Assembly: GCA_016189835.1 (NCBI GenBank)
Contig: JACPRU010000046.1
Location: forward strand, 21,541-85,540
Source: Deltaproteobacteria bacterium
Lineage (GTDB): Bacteria > Desulfobacterota > Binatia > JACPRU01
Reading direction: 5' to 3'
DNA length: 64,000 nt
Made by a program: the position numbers and the translations under genes. Numbering within the stretch: position 1 is the first letter of the stretch; every line of letters starts with the position of its first letter. Below the pieces are notes generated by a model. That model was not told where the DNA came from. It saw only the letters and a list, made by a program, of their open reading frames with translations, and did no database searches. This document shows, piece by piece, positions 48,841 through 60,346 of this stretch.

Positions 48841-49863
48841 TCAGGCGCTTTCCTTTTCCTTCTGCAGCCGCCGCCGCTCGAGCTCCTCGCGCGGCGGGAA
48901 GCTCTCGAGCTTGAGCCCGAAGGACAACCCCATGTCGGCGAGCATCTCCTTGATCTCGTTCAACGACTTGCGACCGAAGTTCTTGGTCTTGAGCATCTCG
49001 GCTTCGGTCTTTTGCACCAGCTCGCCGATGTACTTGATGTCGGCGTTCTGCAGGCAGTTGGCGGCGCGCACCGACAGCTCGAGCTCCTCGACCGGGCGGA
49101 AGAGGTTCTCGTTCAGCGTCTCGGCCGTCACCGCCGGCGCCGCCTCGGCCTCCGGCTCTTCCTCGAAGTTGATGAAGATCGCCAGCTGGTCCTGGAGGAT
49201 CCTCGCCGCGTACGCCACCGCGTCCTCGGGCCGCACGCTGCCGTCCGTCCACACCTCGAGCGTCAAGCGGTCGTAGTCCGTCCGCTGTCCGACGCGGGCG
49301 TTGGTCACCGCGTAGTTGACCTTGCGGATCGGAGAGAACGCCGCGTCGAGCGGGATCGTGCCCACCGGAGCGCCCTCTTCCTTGTTGCGCTCCGCGGTCA
49401 CGTAGCCACGGCCCACGCGGATCACCAGATCCATCTCGAGATGGGCGTCCTTCGACAGCGTGGCGATGTGCTGCTCGGGATTGAGGATCTCCACGGAGGG
49501 CCCGTGCGTGATCGCGGCGGCGGTGACGGAGCCCTCGCCCTTCACGTCGATGCGGGCGGTCTGCGGCACGTCCTCGCTCAGCCTGACGCGGATCTCCTTC
49601 AGGTTGAGGACGATGTCCGTGACGTCCTCTCGCACGCCCGGAACGGTCGAGAACTCGTGCAACACGCCCTTGATGCGCGCCGAGGCGATCGCCGCTCCCT
49701 GCAGCGACGACAGCAGGATCCGGCGCACCGAGTTGCCGACCGTGATGCCGAACCCCCGCTCCAGCGGCTCCGCGACGAACTTCCCGTAGTTGGCGGCGAG
49801 GCTCTTCTCCTCGACCTCGAGCCGCTTCGGCTTGATGAGATCCTTCCAGTTCCTCTGAAACAT
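48841..49863 (-). CDS. rpoA: DNA-directed RNA polymerase alpha subunit
   Basis: [18 protein letters not shown]...[26 protein letters not shown], alpha-[27 protein letters not shown]. Confidence 0.97.
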   Translation of the reverse strand: MFQRNWKDLIKPKRLEVEEKSLAANYGKFVAEPLERGFGITVGNSVRRILLSSLQGAAIASARIKGVLHEFSTVPGVREDVTDIVLNLKEIRVRLSEDVPQTARIDVKGEGSVTAAAITHGPSVEILNPEQHIATLSKDAHLEMDLVIRVGRGYVTAERNKEEGAPVGTIPLDAAFSPIRKVNYAVTNARVGQRTDYDRLTLEVWTDGSVRPEDAVAYAARILQDQLAIFINFEEEPEAEAAPAVTAETLNENLFRPVEELELSVRAANCLQNADIKYIGELVQKTEAEMLKTKNFGRKSLNEIKEMLADMGLSFGLKLESFPPREELERRRLQKEKESA

Positions 49864-49886
49864 ATGACCTCCCTCGCGGGGTTGGC

Positions 49887-50513
49887 TCACTTCGAGTAGA
49901 GCTCGACGACGAGCTTCTCGTTGATGGGCGTCGTCAGATCCGCGCGCACGGGCAGCGCCTTGACGCGGCCCGTGAACGTCTGGCGGTCGACCTCCAGCCA
50001 ATCGGGGATGCCGCGCCGCTGCGAGGCTTCGAGCGCCTCGCCGATGCGCGCCACCGTCCGGCTCTTCTCGCGAACCGTGATCGCGTCCCCGGCCTTCACC
50101 AGGTACGAGGGAATGTTGACCTTGCGGCCGTTGACCGCGCAGTGCCCGTGGCGCACGAGCTGGCGGCCCTCCGCGCGCGAGTTGGCGAAGCCCAGGCGGT
50201 AGACCAGGTTGTCGAGCCGCCGCTCGAGCATCACCAGCAGCGTCTCGCCGGTGATCCCCTTGCCCCGCTCGGCCGAGTGGAAGTAGCGGCGGAATTGCCG
50301 CTCGAGCACGCCGTAGATGCGCCGCAGCTTCTGCTTCTCGCGGAGCTGGATCGCGTATTCGGAGAACTTGGCGCGCGCCTGGCCGTGCTGGCCGGGCGGA
50401 TAGTTGCGCCGCTCGATCGCGCACTTGTCGGTGTAGCAGCGCTCGCCCTTCAGGAAGAGCTTGACGCCTTCGCGCCGACAGAGGCGGCAGACGGAATCGG
50501 TGTATCTAGCCAT
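49887..50513 (-). CDS. rpsD: 30S ribosomal protein S4 (Zn-type)
   Basis: [44 protein letters not shown]. Confidence 0.97.
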   Translation of the reverse strand: MARYTDSVCRLCRREGVKLFLKGERCYTDKCAIERRNYPPGQHGQARAKFSEYAIQLREKQKLRRIYGVLERQFRRYFHSAERGKGITGETLLVMLERRLDNLVYRLGFANSRAEGRQLVRHGHCAVNGRKVNIPSYLVKAGDAITVREKSRTVARIGEALEASQRRGIPDWLEVDRQTFTGRVKALPVRADLTTPINEKLVVELYSK

Positions 50514-50519
50514 GAATCC

Positions 50520-50999
50520 TCACACCCTTCTTCGCTTCGGCGGACGACAGCCGTTGTGTGGGATCGGCGTGACGTCGCGGATCACGTGGATCTGGAAGCC
50601 CGCCGCTTGCAAGCTCCGCAGCGCGGATTCCCTTCCCGCCCCGGGACCCTTCACGAAAACCTGCACCGAGCGCATGCCGTATTCCTGCGCCTTGCGCGCC
50701 GCGTTCTCCGCCGCGAGCTGCGCCGCGAACGGGGTGCCCGTGCGCGACCCCTTGAAGCCCACGGTGCCCGCGCTCGCCCAGGACAGCGTGGCGCCCTGCG
50801 CGTCGGTGATCGTCACGATCGTGTTGTTGAACGTCGAGTGGATGTGGACGATCCCCTCGGACACCGCCTTCTTGACCTTGCGCTTGCGCGGCGTCTTCTC
50901 CGCCGCCGCGGCGGCCGCAGCCGCCGGCGGCGCTCCGGTCGCCGGCTTCGCTTCCGGCTTGCTCTCGGGTTTCGCTTGCGACGCTTTTTCTTTGGCCAT
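50520..50999 (-). CDS. rpsK: 30S ribosomal protein S11 with Ala/Lys-rich N-terminal extension
   Basis: [53 protein letters not shown]. Confidence 0.97.
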   Translation of the reverse strand: MAKEKASQAKPESKPEAKPATGAPPAAAAAAAAEKTPRKRKVKKAVSEGIVHIHSTFNNTIVTITDAQGATLSWASAGTVGFKGSRTGTPFAAQLAAENAARKAQEYGMRSVQVFVKGPGAGRESALRSLQAAGFQIHVIRDVTPIPHNGCRPPKRRRV

Positions 51000-51065
51000 C
51001 ACGACTCCGTCTCAATCTCCGCTCTTCGTTCTACCTGCTTCACTCGTGCTCGCGCCGCCGCTCCA

Positions 51066-51097
51066 GGCGGATGAGCCGTCAAGCGGCTCCATCCGCC
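51066..51097. repeat. REP-like palindromic element, copy A
   Basis: GGCGGAT-GAGCCG-TCAAG-CGGCTC-C-ATCCGCC: 13-bp stem with one bulged C. Confidence 0.75.
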
Positions 51098-51102
51098 ACC
51101 CG

Positions 51103-51142
51103 GGCGGATGAGCTGCGAGCGAAGCTCGTCAGCTCCATTCGC
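51103..51142. repeat. REP-like palindromic element, copy B
   Basis: GGCGGATGAGCTGCGAGC-GAA-GCTCGTCAGCTCCATTCGC; same outer stem as copy A. Confidence 0.75.
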
Positions 51143-51161
51143 ACCGCGGCCGCGGCACTAG

Positions 51162-51545
51162 CTATTTCGCCTGCGGCGGCGGCTTCTTCCCCGCCACCGT
51201 CCTCCGCGGCCCCTTGCGGGTGCGCGCGTTGGTGTGCGTCCGCTGCCCCCGGACCGGCAGGTTCTTGCGGTGCCGCAGTCCGCGGTACGTGCCGAGGTCC
51301 ATGAGCCGCTTGATGTTCAGCGCAACCTCGCGCCGCAGGTCCCCCTCGACCTTGTAGTTCTGGTCGAGGACGACGCGGATGCGGGCGATCTCGTCGTCGG
51401 TGACGGCGTCGGTCCTGGTGTCGAGACCGACCCGGGCCTCGTCGAGGATGCTCCGCGCCGAGTTGCGGCCCACGCCGTAGATGTAGGTGAGCGCCACTTC
51501 CATGCGCCTGTTCTTCGGGAGATCGACGCCTGCGATGCGTGCCAT
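51162..51545 (-). CDS. rpsM: 30S ribosomal protein S13
   Basis: [37 protein letters not shown]...[34 protein letters not shown]. Confidence 0.97.
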   Translation of the reverse strand: MARIAGVDLPKNRRMEVALTYIYGVGRNSARSILDEARVGLDTRTDAVTDDEIARIRVVLDQNYKVEGDLRREVALNIKRLMDLGTYRGLRHRKNLPVRGQRTHTNARTRKGPRRTVAGKKPPPQAK

Positions 51546-51558
51546 ACCGTGCTGACCC

Positions 51559-51672
51559 CTATCCTTGCCGCTGCTTGTGGCGCGGGTTCTTGCACTGGAT
51601 GCGCACCACGCCCTGGCGACGAATCACCTTGCAGTCCTTGCAGATCTTCTTCACCGATGCTCGAACCTTCAT
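51559..51672 (-). CDS. rpmJ: 50S ribosomal protein L36 (not in ORF track)
   Basis: Manual reading: [37 protein letters not shown]. Confidence 0.96.
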   Translation of the reverse strand: MKVRASVKKICKDCKVIRRQGVVRIQCKNPRHKQRQG

Positions 51673-51679
51673 GAGTCTC

Positions 51680-51898
51680 TCACTTCTGGCGATAGGTGAT
51701 GCGGCCGCGGGTCAGGTCGTAGGGCGACAGCTCGACCGTCACCTTGTCCCCGGGAAGAATCTTGATGTAGTGCATGCGCATCTTTCCGGAGATGTGCGCC
51801 AGCACCTTGTGGCCGTTGTCGAGCTCCACGCGAAACATCGCGTTCGGCAGGGATTCGAGCACCGTCCCCGTGACCTCGATCGCTTCACCCTTGGGCAT
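51680..51898 (-). CDS. infA: Translation initiation factor IF-1
   Basis: [70 protein letters not shown]. Confidence 0.97.
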   Translation of the reverse strand: MPKGEAIEVTGTVLESLPNAMFRVELDNGHKVLAHISGKMRMHYIKILPGDKVTVELSPYDLTRGRITYRQK

Positions 51899-51916
51899 AT
51901 CCTTACCAGTGTAGCC

Positions 51917-52678
51917 CTATAACGTCGTGAGAACCACGGGGCCATCGGCGGTGACGGCCACCGAGTGCTCGAAGTGCGCGGACAGGCTGCCGTCGCAGGT
52001 CACGGCCGTCCAGCCATCGTCCCTCACCATGACCCCCGGGTCCCCCAGGTTGAGCATCGGCTCGATCGCCAGCACCATGCCTTCGCGGAGCAACCGACCG
52101 CGGCCCGGCTCGCCGAAGTTCGGTATCTGCGGTTCCTCGTGCAGGTTCCGCCCGATGCCGTGACCGACGAACTCGCGGACCACCGAGAGCCCCGCGCCCT
52201 CGGCGTAGCTCTGGATGGCATGCGACAGATCTCCGAGCCGGTTGCCCGCCCGCACCGTGCGGATCCCCTGCCAGAGCGACTCGCGGGTGGCCGCCAGCAA
52301 GTGCCCGGCTTCCTTCGAGACCTTGCCGACCGGCACGGTGACGGCGGCGTCGCCGTAGTAGCCGTCGATCGTCACGCCGAAGTCCAGACCGACGATGTCT
52401 CCTTCCTTCAGCGTCCGCGACGAGGGGATGCCGTGCACGACCTCCTCGTTGATCGACACGCAGAGCGAAGCCGGAAACACCCGCGGACCAACGCGATAGC
52501 CCTTGAAGGCCGGCACCGCGCCGCGCTTGCGCGTCATCTCCTCCGCGATGCGGTCGAGCTCGAGCGTCGTCACTCCCGGCTTCACCGCCTCCCGCAGGCG
52601 CTCGAGCACCTCGGCGACGATCTGGCCGGCCCGCCGCATCCTTTCGAGGTCCTCCTTGGATTTCAGCTCGAGCTCCAT
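51917..52678 (-). CDS. map: Type I methionyl aminopeptidase
   Basis: RVFPASLCVSINEEVVHGIPSSRTLKEGDIVGLDFGVTIDGYYGDAAVT. Confidence 0.96.
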   Translation of the reverse strand: MELELKSKEDLERMRRAGQIVAEVLERLREAVKPGVTTLELDRIAEEMTRKRGAVPAFKGYRVGPRVFPASLCVSINEEVVHGIPSSRTLKEGDIVGLDFGVTIDGYYGDAAVTVPVGKVSKEAGHLLAATRESLWQGIRTVRAGNRLGDLSHAIQSYAEGAGLSVVREFVGHGIGRNLHEEPQIPNFGEPGRGRLLREGMVLAIEPMLNLGDPGVMVRDDGWTAVTCDGSLSAHFEHSVAVTADGPVVLTTL

Positions 52679-52685
52679 GTCTCGC

Positions 52686-53336
52686 TCATCCCGCCGGGAG
52701 CAGCCGATGCAGAATCTGAGCGAACACCTCGCCCGAGTCCCTCGAGCCGTCCACCTCGCGCAGCAGTCCCTTATCCCGGAAGTACTCTCGCAGCGGTGCC
52801 GTCTGCCGCTCGTAGACCTCCATGCGAGCGGCGATCGTCTCTTCGCAATCGTCGTCGCGTTGATAGAGGACGCCGCCGCACTCGTCGCACACGTTCTGCT
52901 TGCTGGGAGGATCGAAGCGCAGATGAAACATGTGGCCGCACTGGCGGCAGGTGCGCCGCCCCGACAGCCGTTCGATCAACTCGGCGCGCGGCACGTGCAG
53001 GTCGACCGTTGCGTCGAGGGCGAGCTGCCGGCGCTGGAGCATCGCGTCGAACGCCTCCGCTTGCGCCACCGTACGCGGAAACCCGTCGAGCAGGAATCCG
53101 TCACGGCAGTCCTCGGCGGCGAGGCGCGCGGCGACGATGTCGATGATCACCGAGTCCGGAACGAGCTCACCGCGGTCCATGCACTGCTTCGCCTGCATTC
53201 CGAGCGGGGTACCGTCCTGGACGGCCTGGCGCAGGATGTCCCCCGTGGAGATCTGCGGGATCCCGAAGCGCTCCTCGAGGAGCTTTGCCTGGGTTCCCTT
53301 GCCCGCGCCCGGAGGTCCGAGGAGAACGATCCGCAC
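52686..53336 (-). CDS. adk: Adenylate kinase (Zn-binding LID)
   Basis: MRIVLLGPPGAGKGTQAKLLEERFGIPQISTGDILR; CRQCGHMFH...CDECGG. Confidence 0.97.
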   Translation of the reverse strand: MRIVLLGPPGAGKGTQAKLLEERFGIPQISTGDILRQAVQDGTPLGMQAKQCMDRGELVPDSVIIDIVAARLAAEDCRDGFLLDGFPRTVAQAEAFDAMLQRRQLALDATVDLHVPRAELIERLSGRRTCRQCGHMFHLRFDPPSKQNVCDECGGVLYQRDDDCEETIAARMEVYERQTAPLREYFRDKGLLREVDGSRDSGEVFAQILHRLLPAG

Positions 53337-53342
53337 CTTCGC

Positions 53343-54653
53343 CTATCCCCTTCGCCCTCGGATGCGTCCGCGTTTCATGAACCCTTCGTAGTTCCGCGTC
53401 AGTAGATGCGTCTCCATCTGCGCGACCGTATCCAGGGCCACGCCGACGACGATGAGCAGCGCGGTACCGCCGAAATAGAACGGCACGTTCGCCTGGCGGA
53501 TCAACAGGGTCGGCAGGATGCAGACCAGCGCGACGTAGATCGCTCCGCTGAGCGTCAGGCGCGTGAGGATCCGGTCGATGTACTCGGCGGTCCGCTGCCC
53601 CGGCCGAATGCCCGGCACGTAGCCGCCGTACTTCTTCATGTTGTCGGCCACGTCGACCGGATTGAAGGTGACGGCCGTGTAGAAGTAGCAGAAGAAGATG
53701 ATGAGCCCGACGTAGACGAGGTCGTAGACGAGCGTGCCGGGCATCAGCAGGTCGGACATCCTGCGCGCATAAGGGTGCTCGATGAACTGCGCGATCGTCG
53801 CCGGGAAGATCAGGATCGAGGAGGCGAAGATCGGCGGGATGACCCCGGTCGGGTTGATCTTCAGCGGCAGGTGGGAGCTCTGCCCGCCGTACATCTTCCT
53901 CCCCACGACGCGCTTGGCGTATTGCACGGGGATGCGGCGCGCGGCCCGTTCCATGAAGATGATGAACCCGATGACCGCTACCATGAAAGCTGTGAGTCCG
54001 ATCAGCAGGAACAGCGACAGCTCGCCCTCCTGGAAGAACTGATGGCTGGTGATCGCGGCCGACGGGAAGTTGGCGACGATGCCCGCGAAGATGATCAGCG
54101 AGATGCCGTTGCCGATCCCGCGCTCGGTGATCTGCTCGCCGAGCCACATGATGAACGCGGTGCCCGAGGTGAGCGTGACGACCGTCATCGCGCGGAAGGC
54201 CCACCCCGGCTCGAACACCACCGAGCCACCGCCCGGCGCCTGGATCCGCTCGAGGCCCATGCTGATGAACGTTCCCTGGATCACCGACAGCACGATGGTC
54301 CCGTAGCGCGTGTACTGCGTGATCTTCCGCCGCCCCAGCTCGCCCTCCTTGGAGAGCTTCTCGAGGTAGGGGAAGACCACGGTCAACAGCTGCAGGATGA
54401 TCGACGAGGAGATGTACGGCATGATGCCGAGCGCGAAGATCGAGAAGCGCTCGAGCGCGCCGCCGGAGAACATGTTGACCAGGCCGAGCATGGTGTTCTT
54501 CGCCTGCTCGAAGAACGCCGCGAGCGCCTGGCCGTCGATCCCCGGGGTCGGGATCGCCACGCCGACGCGATAGATGGCGAGCATCGCCAGCGTGAACAGC
54601 ACACGCCGGCGGAGCTCGGGAACGCGCGTGGCGTTTTGGAAGCCGTCGAGCAC
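53343..54653 (-). CDS. secY: Preprotein translocase subunit SecY
   Basis: [60 protein letters not shown]. Confidence 0.97.
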   Translation of the reverse strand: MLDGFQNATRVPELRRRVLFTLAMLAIYRVGVAIPTPGIDGQALAAFFEQAKNTMLGLVNMFSGGALERFSIFALGIMPYISSSIILQLLTVVFPYLEKLSKEGELGRRKITQYTRYGTIVLSVIQGTFISMGLERIQAPGGGSVVFEPGWAFRAMTVVTLTSGTAFIMWLGEQITERGIGNGISLIIFAGIVANFPSAAITSHQFFQEGELSLFLLIGLTAFMVAVIGFIIFMERAARRIPVQYAKRVVGRKMYGGQSSHLPLKINPTGVIPPIFASSILIFPATIAQFIEHPYARRMSDLLMPGTLVYDLVYVGLIIFFCYFYTAVTFNPVDVADNMKKYGGYVPGIRPGQRTAEYIDRILTRLTLSGAIYVALVCILPTLLIRQANVPFYFGGTALLIVVGVALDTVAQMETHLLTRNYEGFMKRGRIRGRRG

Positions 54654-54658
54654 GAGCG

Positions 54659-55105
54659 TCAGGCCTTCGTGACCTCGACCGTGCCGCCGGCCGCGACGAT
54701 CTTCTCGCGCGCCTTCGCGCTCACCGCCGCGACCTTCACCGTCAAGGGTTTCGCGACCTCGCCGTCGGACAGCAGCTTGATCGGCCCCCGGCCACGCACG
54801 ACGCGCTCGCGCCGCAGCGCGTCGGCATCGACGACCGCGTTGGCCGGGAAGCGATCGAGCCGGGCGAGCGAGACGATCTCGTAGGAGACCCGCGACGGAT
54901 TGCGAAAGCCGCGCTTCGGCAGCCGCCGCGCGAGCGGCATCTGCCCACCCTCGAATCCGGGCGTGACGCTCGCGCCGGTGCGCGAGCCCGCGCCTTTCTG
55001 CCCGCGCCCGGACGTCTTGCCGAGGCCCGAGCCGATTCCCCGGCCGAGACGCTTCTTCTCTTTCACCGCGCCTTTCGCAGGCCGCAGGCTCTTCAGATCA
55101 ACCAC
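54659..55105 (-). CDS. rplO: 50S ribosomal protein L15
   Basis: [51 protein letters not shown]. Confidence 0.97.
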   Translation of the reverse strand: MVDLKSLRPAKGAVKEKKRLGRGIGSGLGKTSGRGQKGAGSRTGASVTPGFEGGQMPLARRLPKRGFRNPSRVSYEIVSLARLDRFPANAVVDADALRRERVVRGRGPIKLLSDGEVAKPLTVKVAAVSAKAREKIVAAGGTVEVTKA

Positions 55106-55307
55106 CGGCGTTGGCCTCCTCGACCTCGACGAGATGCGCCACCTTCTCGATCATGCCGAGCACGGCCGGTGTCCTCGGCAGCTCGCGCGAATCCCCGATG
55201 CGGCGCAGCCCCAGGCCGCGCACCGTCTGGCGCTGCCGCTGGGTGCCGCTGATCTCGCTCCGGCACAGCCGTACCCGAATTCGTGAACCTCGCGCTTCGC
55301 CCGCCAT
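55098..55307 (-). CDS. rpmD: 50S ribosomal protein L30
   Basis: [56 protein letters not shown]. Confidence 0.93.
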   Translation of the reverse strand: MAGEARGSRIRVRLCRSEISGTQRQRQTVRGLGLRRIGDSRELPRTPAVLGMIEKVAHLVEVEEANAGG

Positions 55308-55315
55308 GCTCTCTC

Positions 55316-55828
55316 CTACTGCAGCTCCCCGAGCGACTTGCCGCGCATCCCCGCGACTTCGTCCGGCAGGCGCAGTCGGCGGATTCCCTCGAGCGTCGCT
55401 TTGATCATGTTGTGCGGATTGTTCGATCCCAGGCACTTGGTGAGCACGTTGCGCACGCCCGCCAGCTCGACGACGGCGCGCACGCCGCCGCCGGCGATGA
55501 TACCCGTCCCCTCCGAGGCCGGTTTCAGCAGCACGCGCCCCGCGCCGAACATGCCCGTAACCTCGAACGGGATCGTGCCGTCGATCATCGGAACGGAGAC
55601 CAGGCTGCGCTTGGCGCGATCGATCCCCTTGCGAATCGCCTCGGGAACCTCGTTCGCCTTGCCCATGCCGAAGCCGACGTGACCGTTGCCGTCGCCCACC
55701 ACCACCAGAGCGCTGAAGCTGAACCGCCGGCCGCCCTTCACCACCTTCGCGACGCGATTGATGGTGACGACCTTCTCCTTGAACTCGAGGCCCTGGGGGT
55801 CGATCCGTTGGACGGGTGCAAGCGCCAT
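55316..55828 (-). CDS. rpsE: 30S ribosomal protein S5
   Basis: [59 protein letters not shown]. Confidence 0.97.
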   Translation of the reverse strand: MALAPVQRIDPQGLEFKEKVVTINRVAKVVKGGRRFSFSALVVVGDGNGHVGFGMGKANEVPEAIRKGIDRAKRSLVSVPMIDGTIPFEVTGMFGAGRVLLKPASEGTGIIAGGGVRAVVELAGVRNVLTKCLGSNNPHNMIKATLEGIRRLRLPDEVAGMRGKSLGELQ

Positions 55829-55841
55829 GCGGCTGTCTCCG

Positions 55842-56207
55842 TTAGAATTTCAAACCCGCTTCGCGGGCGGCGTCGGCCAGCGCCTTGATACGGCCGTGGT
55901 AGAGAAATCCGTTGCGATCGAAGATCACCTGGGAAATCGACTGCTCGAGGCATCGCCGGGCGACCAGCTCGCCGACCTTCTTGGCGGCGTCGACCTTCTT
56001 CGATTTCACCTCTCCGTCGCGCAGCTCGCTCGACAGGGTCGAGGCGGAGACCAGCGTCTTGCCGTCCTGGTCGGAGATGACCTGCGCGTAGATGTGCTTG
56101 GCGCTGCGGAACACACAGAGGCGCGGCTTGGCCTCGCTGCCGCGCACCCGCTTGCGAACGCGCTGCTGGCGGCGATGGCGATTCGTGGTCTTTTCGTCGT
56201 CGAACAT
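55842..56207 (-). CDS. rplR: 50S ribosomal protein L18
   Basis: [49 protein letters not shown]. Confidence 0.95.
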   Translation of the reverse strand: MFDDEKTTNRHRRQQRVRKRVRGSEAKPRLCVFRSAKHIYAQVISDQDGKTLVSASTLSSELRDGEVKSKKVDAAKKVGELVARRCLEQSISQVIFDRNGFLYHGRIKALADAAREAGLKF

Positions 56208-56322
56208 GCTCCTTCTCCGCAACTCCGCCGCCAAACGCGGCGCCGCCGTCACGACCGAGCGACGGTGGCTTGCTGGAACTCCTCCATCTTCGTGAGAACC
56301 CGGGACATCCTAGCGCAGCCGT

Positions 56323-56874
56323 TCAGCCACCGCCCGCCGCGCCGGCGGCCTTCCCGGCCTTGCGGCGGATGGTCTCCTCGGCGTACTTCACGCCCTTTCC
56401 CTTGTACGGCTCGGGAGGCCGCAGCTCGCGGATCATCGCCGCCGTCTCGCCGAGGATCTGACGATCGACGCCTTCGAGCGTGATCACCGTCTGCTTGTCG
56501 ACCTTGGCGGTCACGCCCGCGGGCAGTTGAAACGCGATCGGATGGGAGAAGCCGAGCGTGAGATGGATCAAGTTGCCCTTGACCTCGGCCCGGTAGCCCA
56601 CGCCGTTGATCTCGAGCGTCCGAGCGAACCCCCTGCTCACACCCTCGATCATGTTGGCGAGCAGCTTGCGGGTGAGCCCGTGGACGCCGCGCGAGCGGCG
56701 CGAGTCGTCCTTGCGGCGCACCACGACCTTGCCGTCGGCCACCTCGACGGCCATCGAAGGGTCCACCCTCAGGTCGAGCTTGCCCTTGGCACCTTCGACG
56801 TGAACCGAGGCTTCCTCGAGCTTGACCTTCACCCCCTGCGGCAGCGGGATCGGAAGTTTGCCGATTCGAGACAT
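56323..56874 (-). CDS. rplF: 50S ribosomal protein L6
   Basis: MSRIGKLPIPLPQGVKVKLEEASVHVEGAKGKLDLRV. Confidence 0.97.
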   Translation of the reverse strand: MSRIGKLPIPLPQGVKVKLEEASVHVEGAKGKLDLRVDPSMAVEVADGKVVVRRKDDSRRSRGVHGLTRKLLANMIEGVSRGFARTLEINGVGYRAEVKGNLIHLTLGFSHPIAFQLPAGVTAKVDKQTVITLEGVDRQILGETAAMIRELRPPEPYKGKGVKYAEETIRRKAGKAAGAAGGG

Positions 56875-56892
56875 CGCGTTTCCTCGGGTGAT

Positions 56893-57288
56893 TTACCAGA
56901 CCGAGCAGAGTACTTCGCCGCCGACCTTCTCCTTGCGCGCGACGCGGTCGGCGACGACGCCCTTCGGCGTCGACAGCACGGAGACGCCGAGTCCCTTGCG
57001 GATCGTGGGAATCTCCCGCGTGCCGACGTAGACGCGCAGGCTCGGCCGGCTCACGCGGCGGATGCCGGTCAGCACGGGCCGGCGGAACTCGTCGTACTTG
57101 AGGGCGACCCGCAGGATCTTCGCGCCGTCCTTCTCGGCCACCGCCACCTCGCGCAGGAATCCCTCGTCGACCAGCACGCGCGCGATGCCTTCCTTCAGCT
57201 TCGACCAGGGCATCTCGGCCCAGTCCTTGCGCGCCCGGTTGGCGTTGCGGATGCGGGTGAGGAGATCGGCGATCGGATCGGTCATCAT
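56893..57288 (-). CDS. rpsH: 30S ribosomal protein S8
   Basis: MMTDPIADLLTRIRNANRARKDWAEMPWSKLKEGIARVLVDEGFL. Confidence 0.97.
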   Translation of the reverse strand: MMTDPIADLLTRIRNANRARKDWAEMPWSKLKEGIARVLVDEGFLREVAVAEKDGAKILRVALKYDEFRRPVLTGIRRVSRPSLRVYVGTREIPTIRKGLGVSVLSTPKGVVADRVARKEKVGGEVLCSVW

Positions 57289-57301
57289 GGCTTCTGCGTT
57301 C

Positions 57302-57487
57302 CTACCAGGAAGCTTTGATCAGCCCGGGAATGTGTCCCTTGAGCGCCAGCTGCCGCAAGCAGATGCGGCACATCTTGAAGCGTCGGAAGAAGGCCCGCGG
57401 CCGCCCGCACAGCGCGCATCGGTTGTGCTGGCGCACCCGGAACTTGGGCTTCCGGATCGCCTTCATGAGATGGGACGTTCGAGCCAC
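57302..57487 (-). CDS. rpsN: 30S ribosomal protein S14 (Zn type, 61 aa)
   Basis: [43 protein letters not shown]. Confidence 0.97.
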   Translation of the reverse strand: MARTSHLMKAIRKPKFRVRQHNRCALCGRPRAFFRRFKMCRICLRQLALKGHIPGLIKASW

Positions 57488-57507
57488 GATGCCTCCCTCG
57501 CTGCCGC

Positions 57508-58050
57508 TTACACGCGGAACGGAACGCCGAGCGCTTTGAGCAGCGCGCGGCCCTCCGCGTCACTCTTCGCGGTGGTGCAGATGTTGATCGTCAGGCCCTT
57601 CACCTTGTCGACCTTGTCGATGTCGACCTCCGGGAAGATGATCTGCTCGCGGATGCCGAGCGCGTAGTTTCCCCGGCCGTCGAACGCCTTGTCGGAGACC
57701 CCTTTGAAGTCGCGCACACGCGGCAGAGCGACGTTGACCAGCCGATCGAGGAACTCGTACATGCGCCCGCCGCGCAGGGTCACCATGCAGCCGATCGGCA
57801 GCCCCTTGCGCAGCTTGAAGTTGGCGATCGCCTTCTTCGCCTTGGTGACGACCGGCCGCTGGCCGGTGATCGCCGCGAGCTCGACGACCGCCGAATCGAG
57901 GATCTTGGCGTTCTGAATCGCCTCGCCGAGGCCCATGTTGAGGACGATCTTCTCCAGCCTCGGCACCTGGTAGACGTTGGTGTAGCCGTGCTCCTGGCGG
58001 AGCGCCGGGATCACCTGCGAGTGGTAGAGCTCTTTCAATCGTGCCGGCAT
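57508..58050 (-). CDS. rplE: 50S ribosomal protein L5
   Basis: [59 protein letters not shown]. Confidence 0.97.
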   Translation of the reverse strand: MPARLKELYHSQVIPALRQEHGYTNVYQVPRLEKIVLNMGLGEAIQNAKILDSAVVELAAITGQRPVVTKAKKAIANFKLRKGLPIGCMVTLRGGRMYEFLDRLVNVALPRVRDFKGVSDKAFDGRGNYALGIREQIIFPEVDIDKVDKVKGLTINICTTAKSDAEGRALLKALGVPFRV

Positions 58051-58074
58051 GAAAATCGCCTTCTCTCGCTCCCG

Positions 58075-58401
58075 TCAGCCGTCGATCTGCTCTCCGCAGC
58101 CTCGGCAAACGCGCATCCGCCGCCCGTCTTCGAGGGCTCTCCGGCCGAGCCGCACCGGCTTGCTGCACTTGCCGCAGAGCAGCATGACCTTCGATACGTG
58201 AAGCGGCGCCTCCTTCTCGACGATGCCCCCGCCGCCCGTCGTTCCGCGCGGCTTCTGATGGCGCTTGACGACGTTCAACCTCTCCACGAGCACCTGACGC
58301 CTGTCGGGCGTGACCCGCATGACCTTGCCGCTCTTGCCGCGGTCCCGTCCCGACACCACCAGGACCGTGTCGCCCTTCTTGATCTTCAACTTGGAAGCCA
58401 T
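58075..58401 (-). CDS. rplX: 50S ribosomal protein L24
   Basis: [51 protein letters not shown]. Confidence 0.95.
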   Translation of the reverse strand: MASKLKIKKGDTVLVVSGRDRGKSGKVMRVTPDRRQVLVERLNVVKRHQKPRGTTGGGGIVEKEAPLHVSKVMLLCGKCSKPVRLGRRALEDGRRMRVCRGCGEQIDG

Positions 58402-58406
58402 CGCCG

Positions 58407-58775
58407 TCACAGCACCTCGGGAGCCAACGAGATGATCTTCATGAACCGCTTCGCGCGCAGCTCGCGGGCCACCGGGCCGAAGATGCGCGTGCCGATCGGC
58501 TCGTTCTGATTGTCGATCAGCACCCCCGAGTTCGTGTCGAAGCGGATGTAGGAGCCGTCGGGCCGACCGATCTCCTTCGCCGTGCGTACGATCACCGCCT
58601 TGGCGACGTCGCCCTTCTTCACCTTGGCGTTGGGGATCGCCTCCTTCACCGCGACGACGATCACGTCGCCGATCGAGGCGTAGCGCCGCTTGGAGCCGCC
58701 CAGCACCTTGATGCACATCACTTTGCGCGCGCCGGAGTTGTCGGCCACGTCGAGAATGGTCTGCGCCTGGATCAT
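58407..58775 (-). CDS. rplN: 50S ribosomal protein L14
   Basis: [49 protein letters not shown]. Confidence 0.97.
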   Translation of the reverse strand: MIQAQTILDVADNSGARKVMCIKVLGGSKRRYASIGDVIVVAVKEAIPNAKVKKGDVAKAVIVRTAKEIGRPDGSYIRFDTNSGVLIDNQNEPIGTRIFGPVARELRAKRFMKIISLAPEVL

Positions 58776-58782
58776 GGGATGC

Positions 58783-59046
58783 TCACACCTTCGCCCGCTC
58801 GAGCACGGTCTTGAGTCGCCACCTCTTGTCGCGGCTGAGCGGGCGCGTCTCCTCGATCCGGACGCGATCGCCGGTCTTGCACTCGTTCTTCTCGTCGTGG
58901 ACCTTGTAGGTCTTCCGCGCGCGCACGAACTTCCGGTACTTCGAATGCTGCACCTGCCGGTCGACGGCGACGACGATGGTCTTCGCCATCTTGTCGCTGA
59001 CGACGATCCCCTCGCGGATCTTCCGCAGCCCGCGCTCACCGCTCAT
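58783..59046 (-). CDS. rpsQ: 30S ribosomal protein S17
   Basis: [64 protein letters not shown]. Confidence 0.97.
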   Translation of the reverse strand: MSGERGLRKIREGIVVSDKMAKTIVVAVDRQVQHSKYRKFVRARKTYKVHDEKNECKTGDRVRIEETRPLSRDKRWRLKTVLERAKV

Positions 59047-59255
59047 GACTCTGCCGCCCCTTTCCGCAGGCCGTGACGGGCGTGAAGCACGGTCAGCACT
59101 CTCGCCAGGTCCTTGCGGAGATGCCGCGCCTTCATCGGGCTCTCGCTCTGCATCGTCCCCTTGCGCAGCCGCAGCCGACAGAGCTCCTCGCGCAGCTCCC
59201 GCTCCTTGACGCGCAGCTCGTCCACCGCGAGCTCGACCAGCTCCTTAGCCTGCAT
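59043..59255 (-). CDS. rpmC: 50S ribosomal protein L29
   Basis: [57 protein letters not shown]. Confidence 0.95.
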   Translation of the reverse strand: MQAKELVELAVDELRVKERELREELCRLRLRKGTMQSESPMKARHLRKDLARVLTVLHARHGLRKGAAES

Positions 59256-59670
59256 GATGTCCGATTCCCCGGCTGCGAACCTGCGTCGCGATCGACAGCT
59301 TGCTGCCGGCCAGTTGCAGCGCCTGACGCGCCACTTCCGCGGTCACGCCTTCCATCTCGAAGATCATCCGCCCCGGCTTGACCACCGCCACCCAGACCTC
59401 GGGCGCGCCCTTTCCCTTTCCCATGCGGGTCTCGGCGGGTTTCTTGGTGAGCGGCTTGTCCGGGAAGATGCGCACCCACACGCGACCGCCGCGCTTGATG
59501 TGCCGGGTGAGCGCCACGCGCGCCGCCTCGATTTCCCGTGCGGTCACCCAGCCGCGATCGACGGCCTGCAATCCGTAGTCGCCGAACGACAGGCTCGAGC
59601 CCCGCCACGCCAGGCCGGGACGCCGGCCCTTCTGCATCTTCCGCCACTTGACCTTTGCCGGTTGCAACAT
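59245..59670 (-). CDS. rplP: 50S ribosomal protein L16
   Basis: [62 protein letters not shown]. Confidence 0.97.
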   Translation of the reverse strand: MLQPAKVKWRKMQKGRRPGLAWRGSSLSFGDYGLQAVDRGWVTAREIEAARVALTRHIKRGGRVWVRIFPDKPLTKKPAETRMGKGKGAPEVWVAVVKPGRMIFEMEGVTAEVARQALQLAGSKLSIATQVRSRGIGHHAG

Positions 59671-59681
59671 GGTCCCGTCCG

Positions 59682-60344
59682 TCAGGCGCCGAGCGCCGCC
59701 TTCTGCTCTTCTTCCTCGCGGGTCAGCACCTCGCCACGGAAGATCCACACCTTGACGCCGATCAGTCCGTACGTCGTCTTGGCCTCGGCCGTGCCGTAAC
59801 TGATGTCGGCGCGCAGCGTGTGCAGCGGCACGCGGCCCTCGCGGTACCATTCGCGGCGTGCGATCTCGGAGCCGCCGAGGCGCCCGCCGCTCTGAATGCG
59901 GATTCCCTGGGCGCCCATGCGCATCGCGCGCGCCACGCTCTCCTTCATCGCCCGGCGGAAGGCGACGCGGCGCTCGAGCTGCAGCGCCACGCTCTCCGAG
60001 ACGAGCTGCGCGTCGAGGTCGGGCCGACGCACCTCGTGGATGTTGATGTACGGCTCCTTGCCGCTCATGCGGGAAAGCTCCTGCTTGAGCTTCTCGATCT
60101 CGGCGCCCTTCTTGCCGATGACGATTCCCGGCCGGGCCGTGTAGATGTTGATCTTGGCCTTGTTCGCGGCGCGCTCGATCTCCACCTTGGAAATGCCCGC
60201 ATGGTACAGCCGCTTCTTGATGAAGCCTCGCAGGCGAATGTCCTCGTGCAGCAGCGCGGCGTAGTCGCGCTTGGCGAACCAGCGCGAGTCCCAGTTCTCG
60301 ATCACGCCGAGGCGGAATCCCTTCGGATGCGTCTTCTGTCCCAT
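59682..60344 (-). CDS. rpsC: 30S ribosomal protein S3
   Basis: [58 protein letters not shown]. Confidence 0.97.
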   Translation of the reverse strand: MGQKTHPKGFRLGVIENWDSRWFAKRDYAALLHEDIRLRGFIKKRLYHAGISKVEIERAANKAKINIYTARPGIVIGKKGAEIEKLKQELSRMSGKEPYINIHEVRRPDLDAQLVSESVALQLERRVAFRRAMKESVARAMRMGAQGIRIQSGGRLGGSEIARREWYREGRVPLHTLRADISYGTAEAKTTYGLIGVKVWIFRGEVLTREEEEQKAALGA

Positions 60345-60346
60345 GG

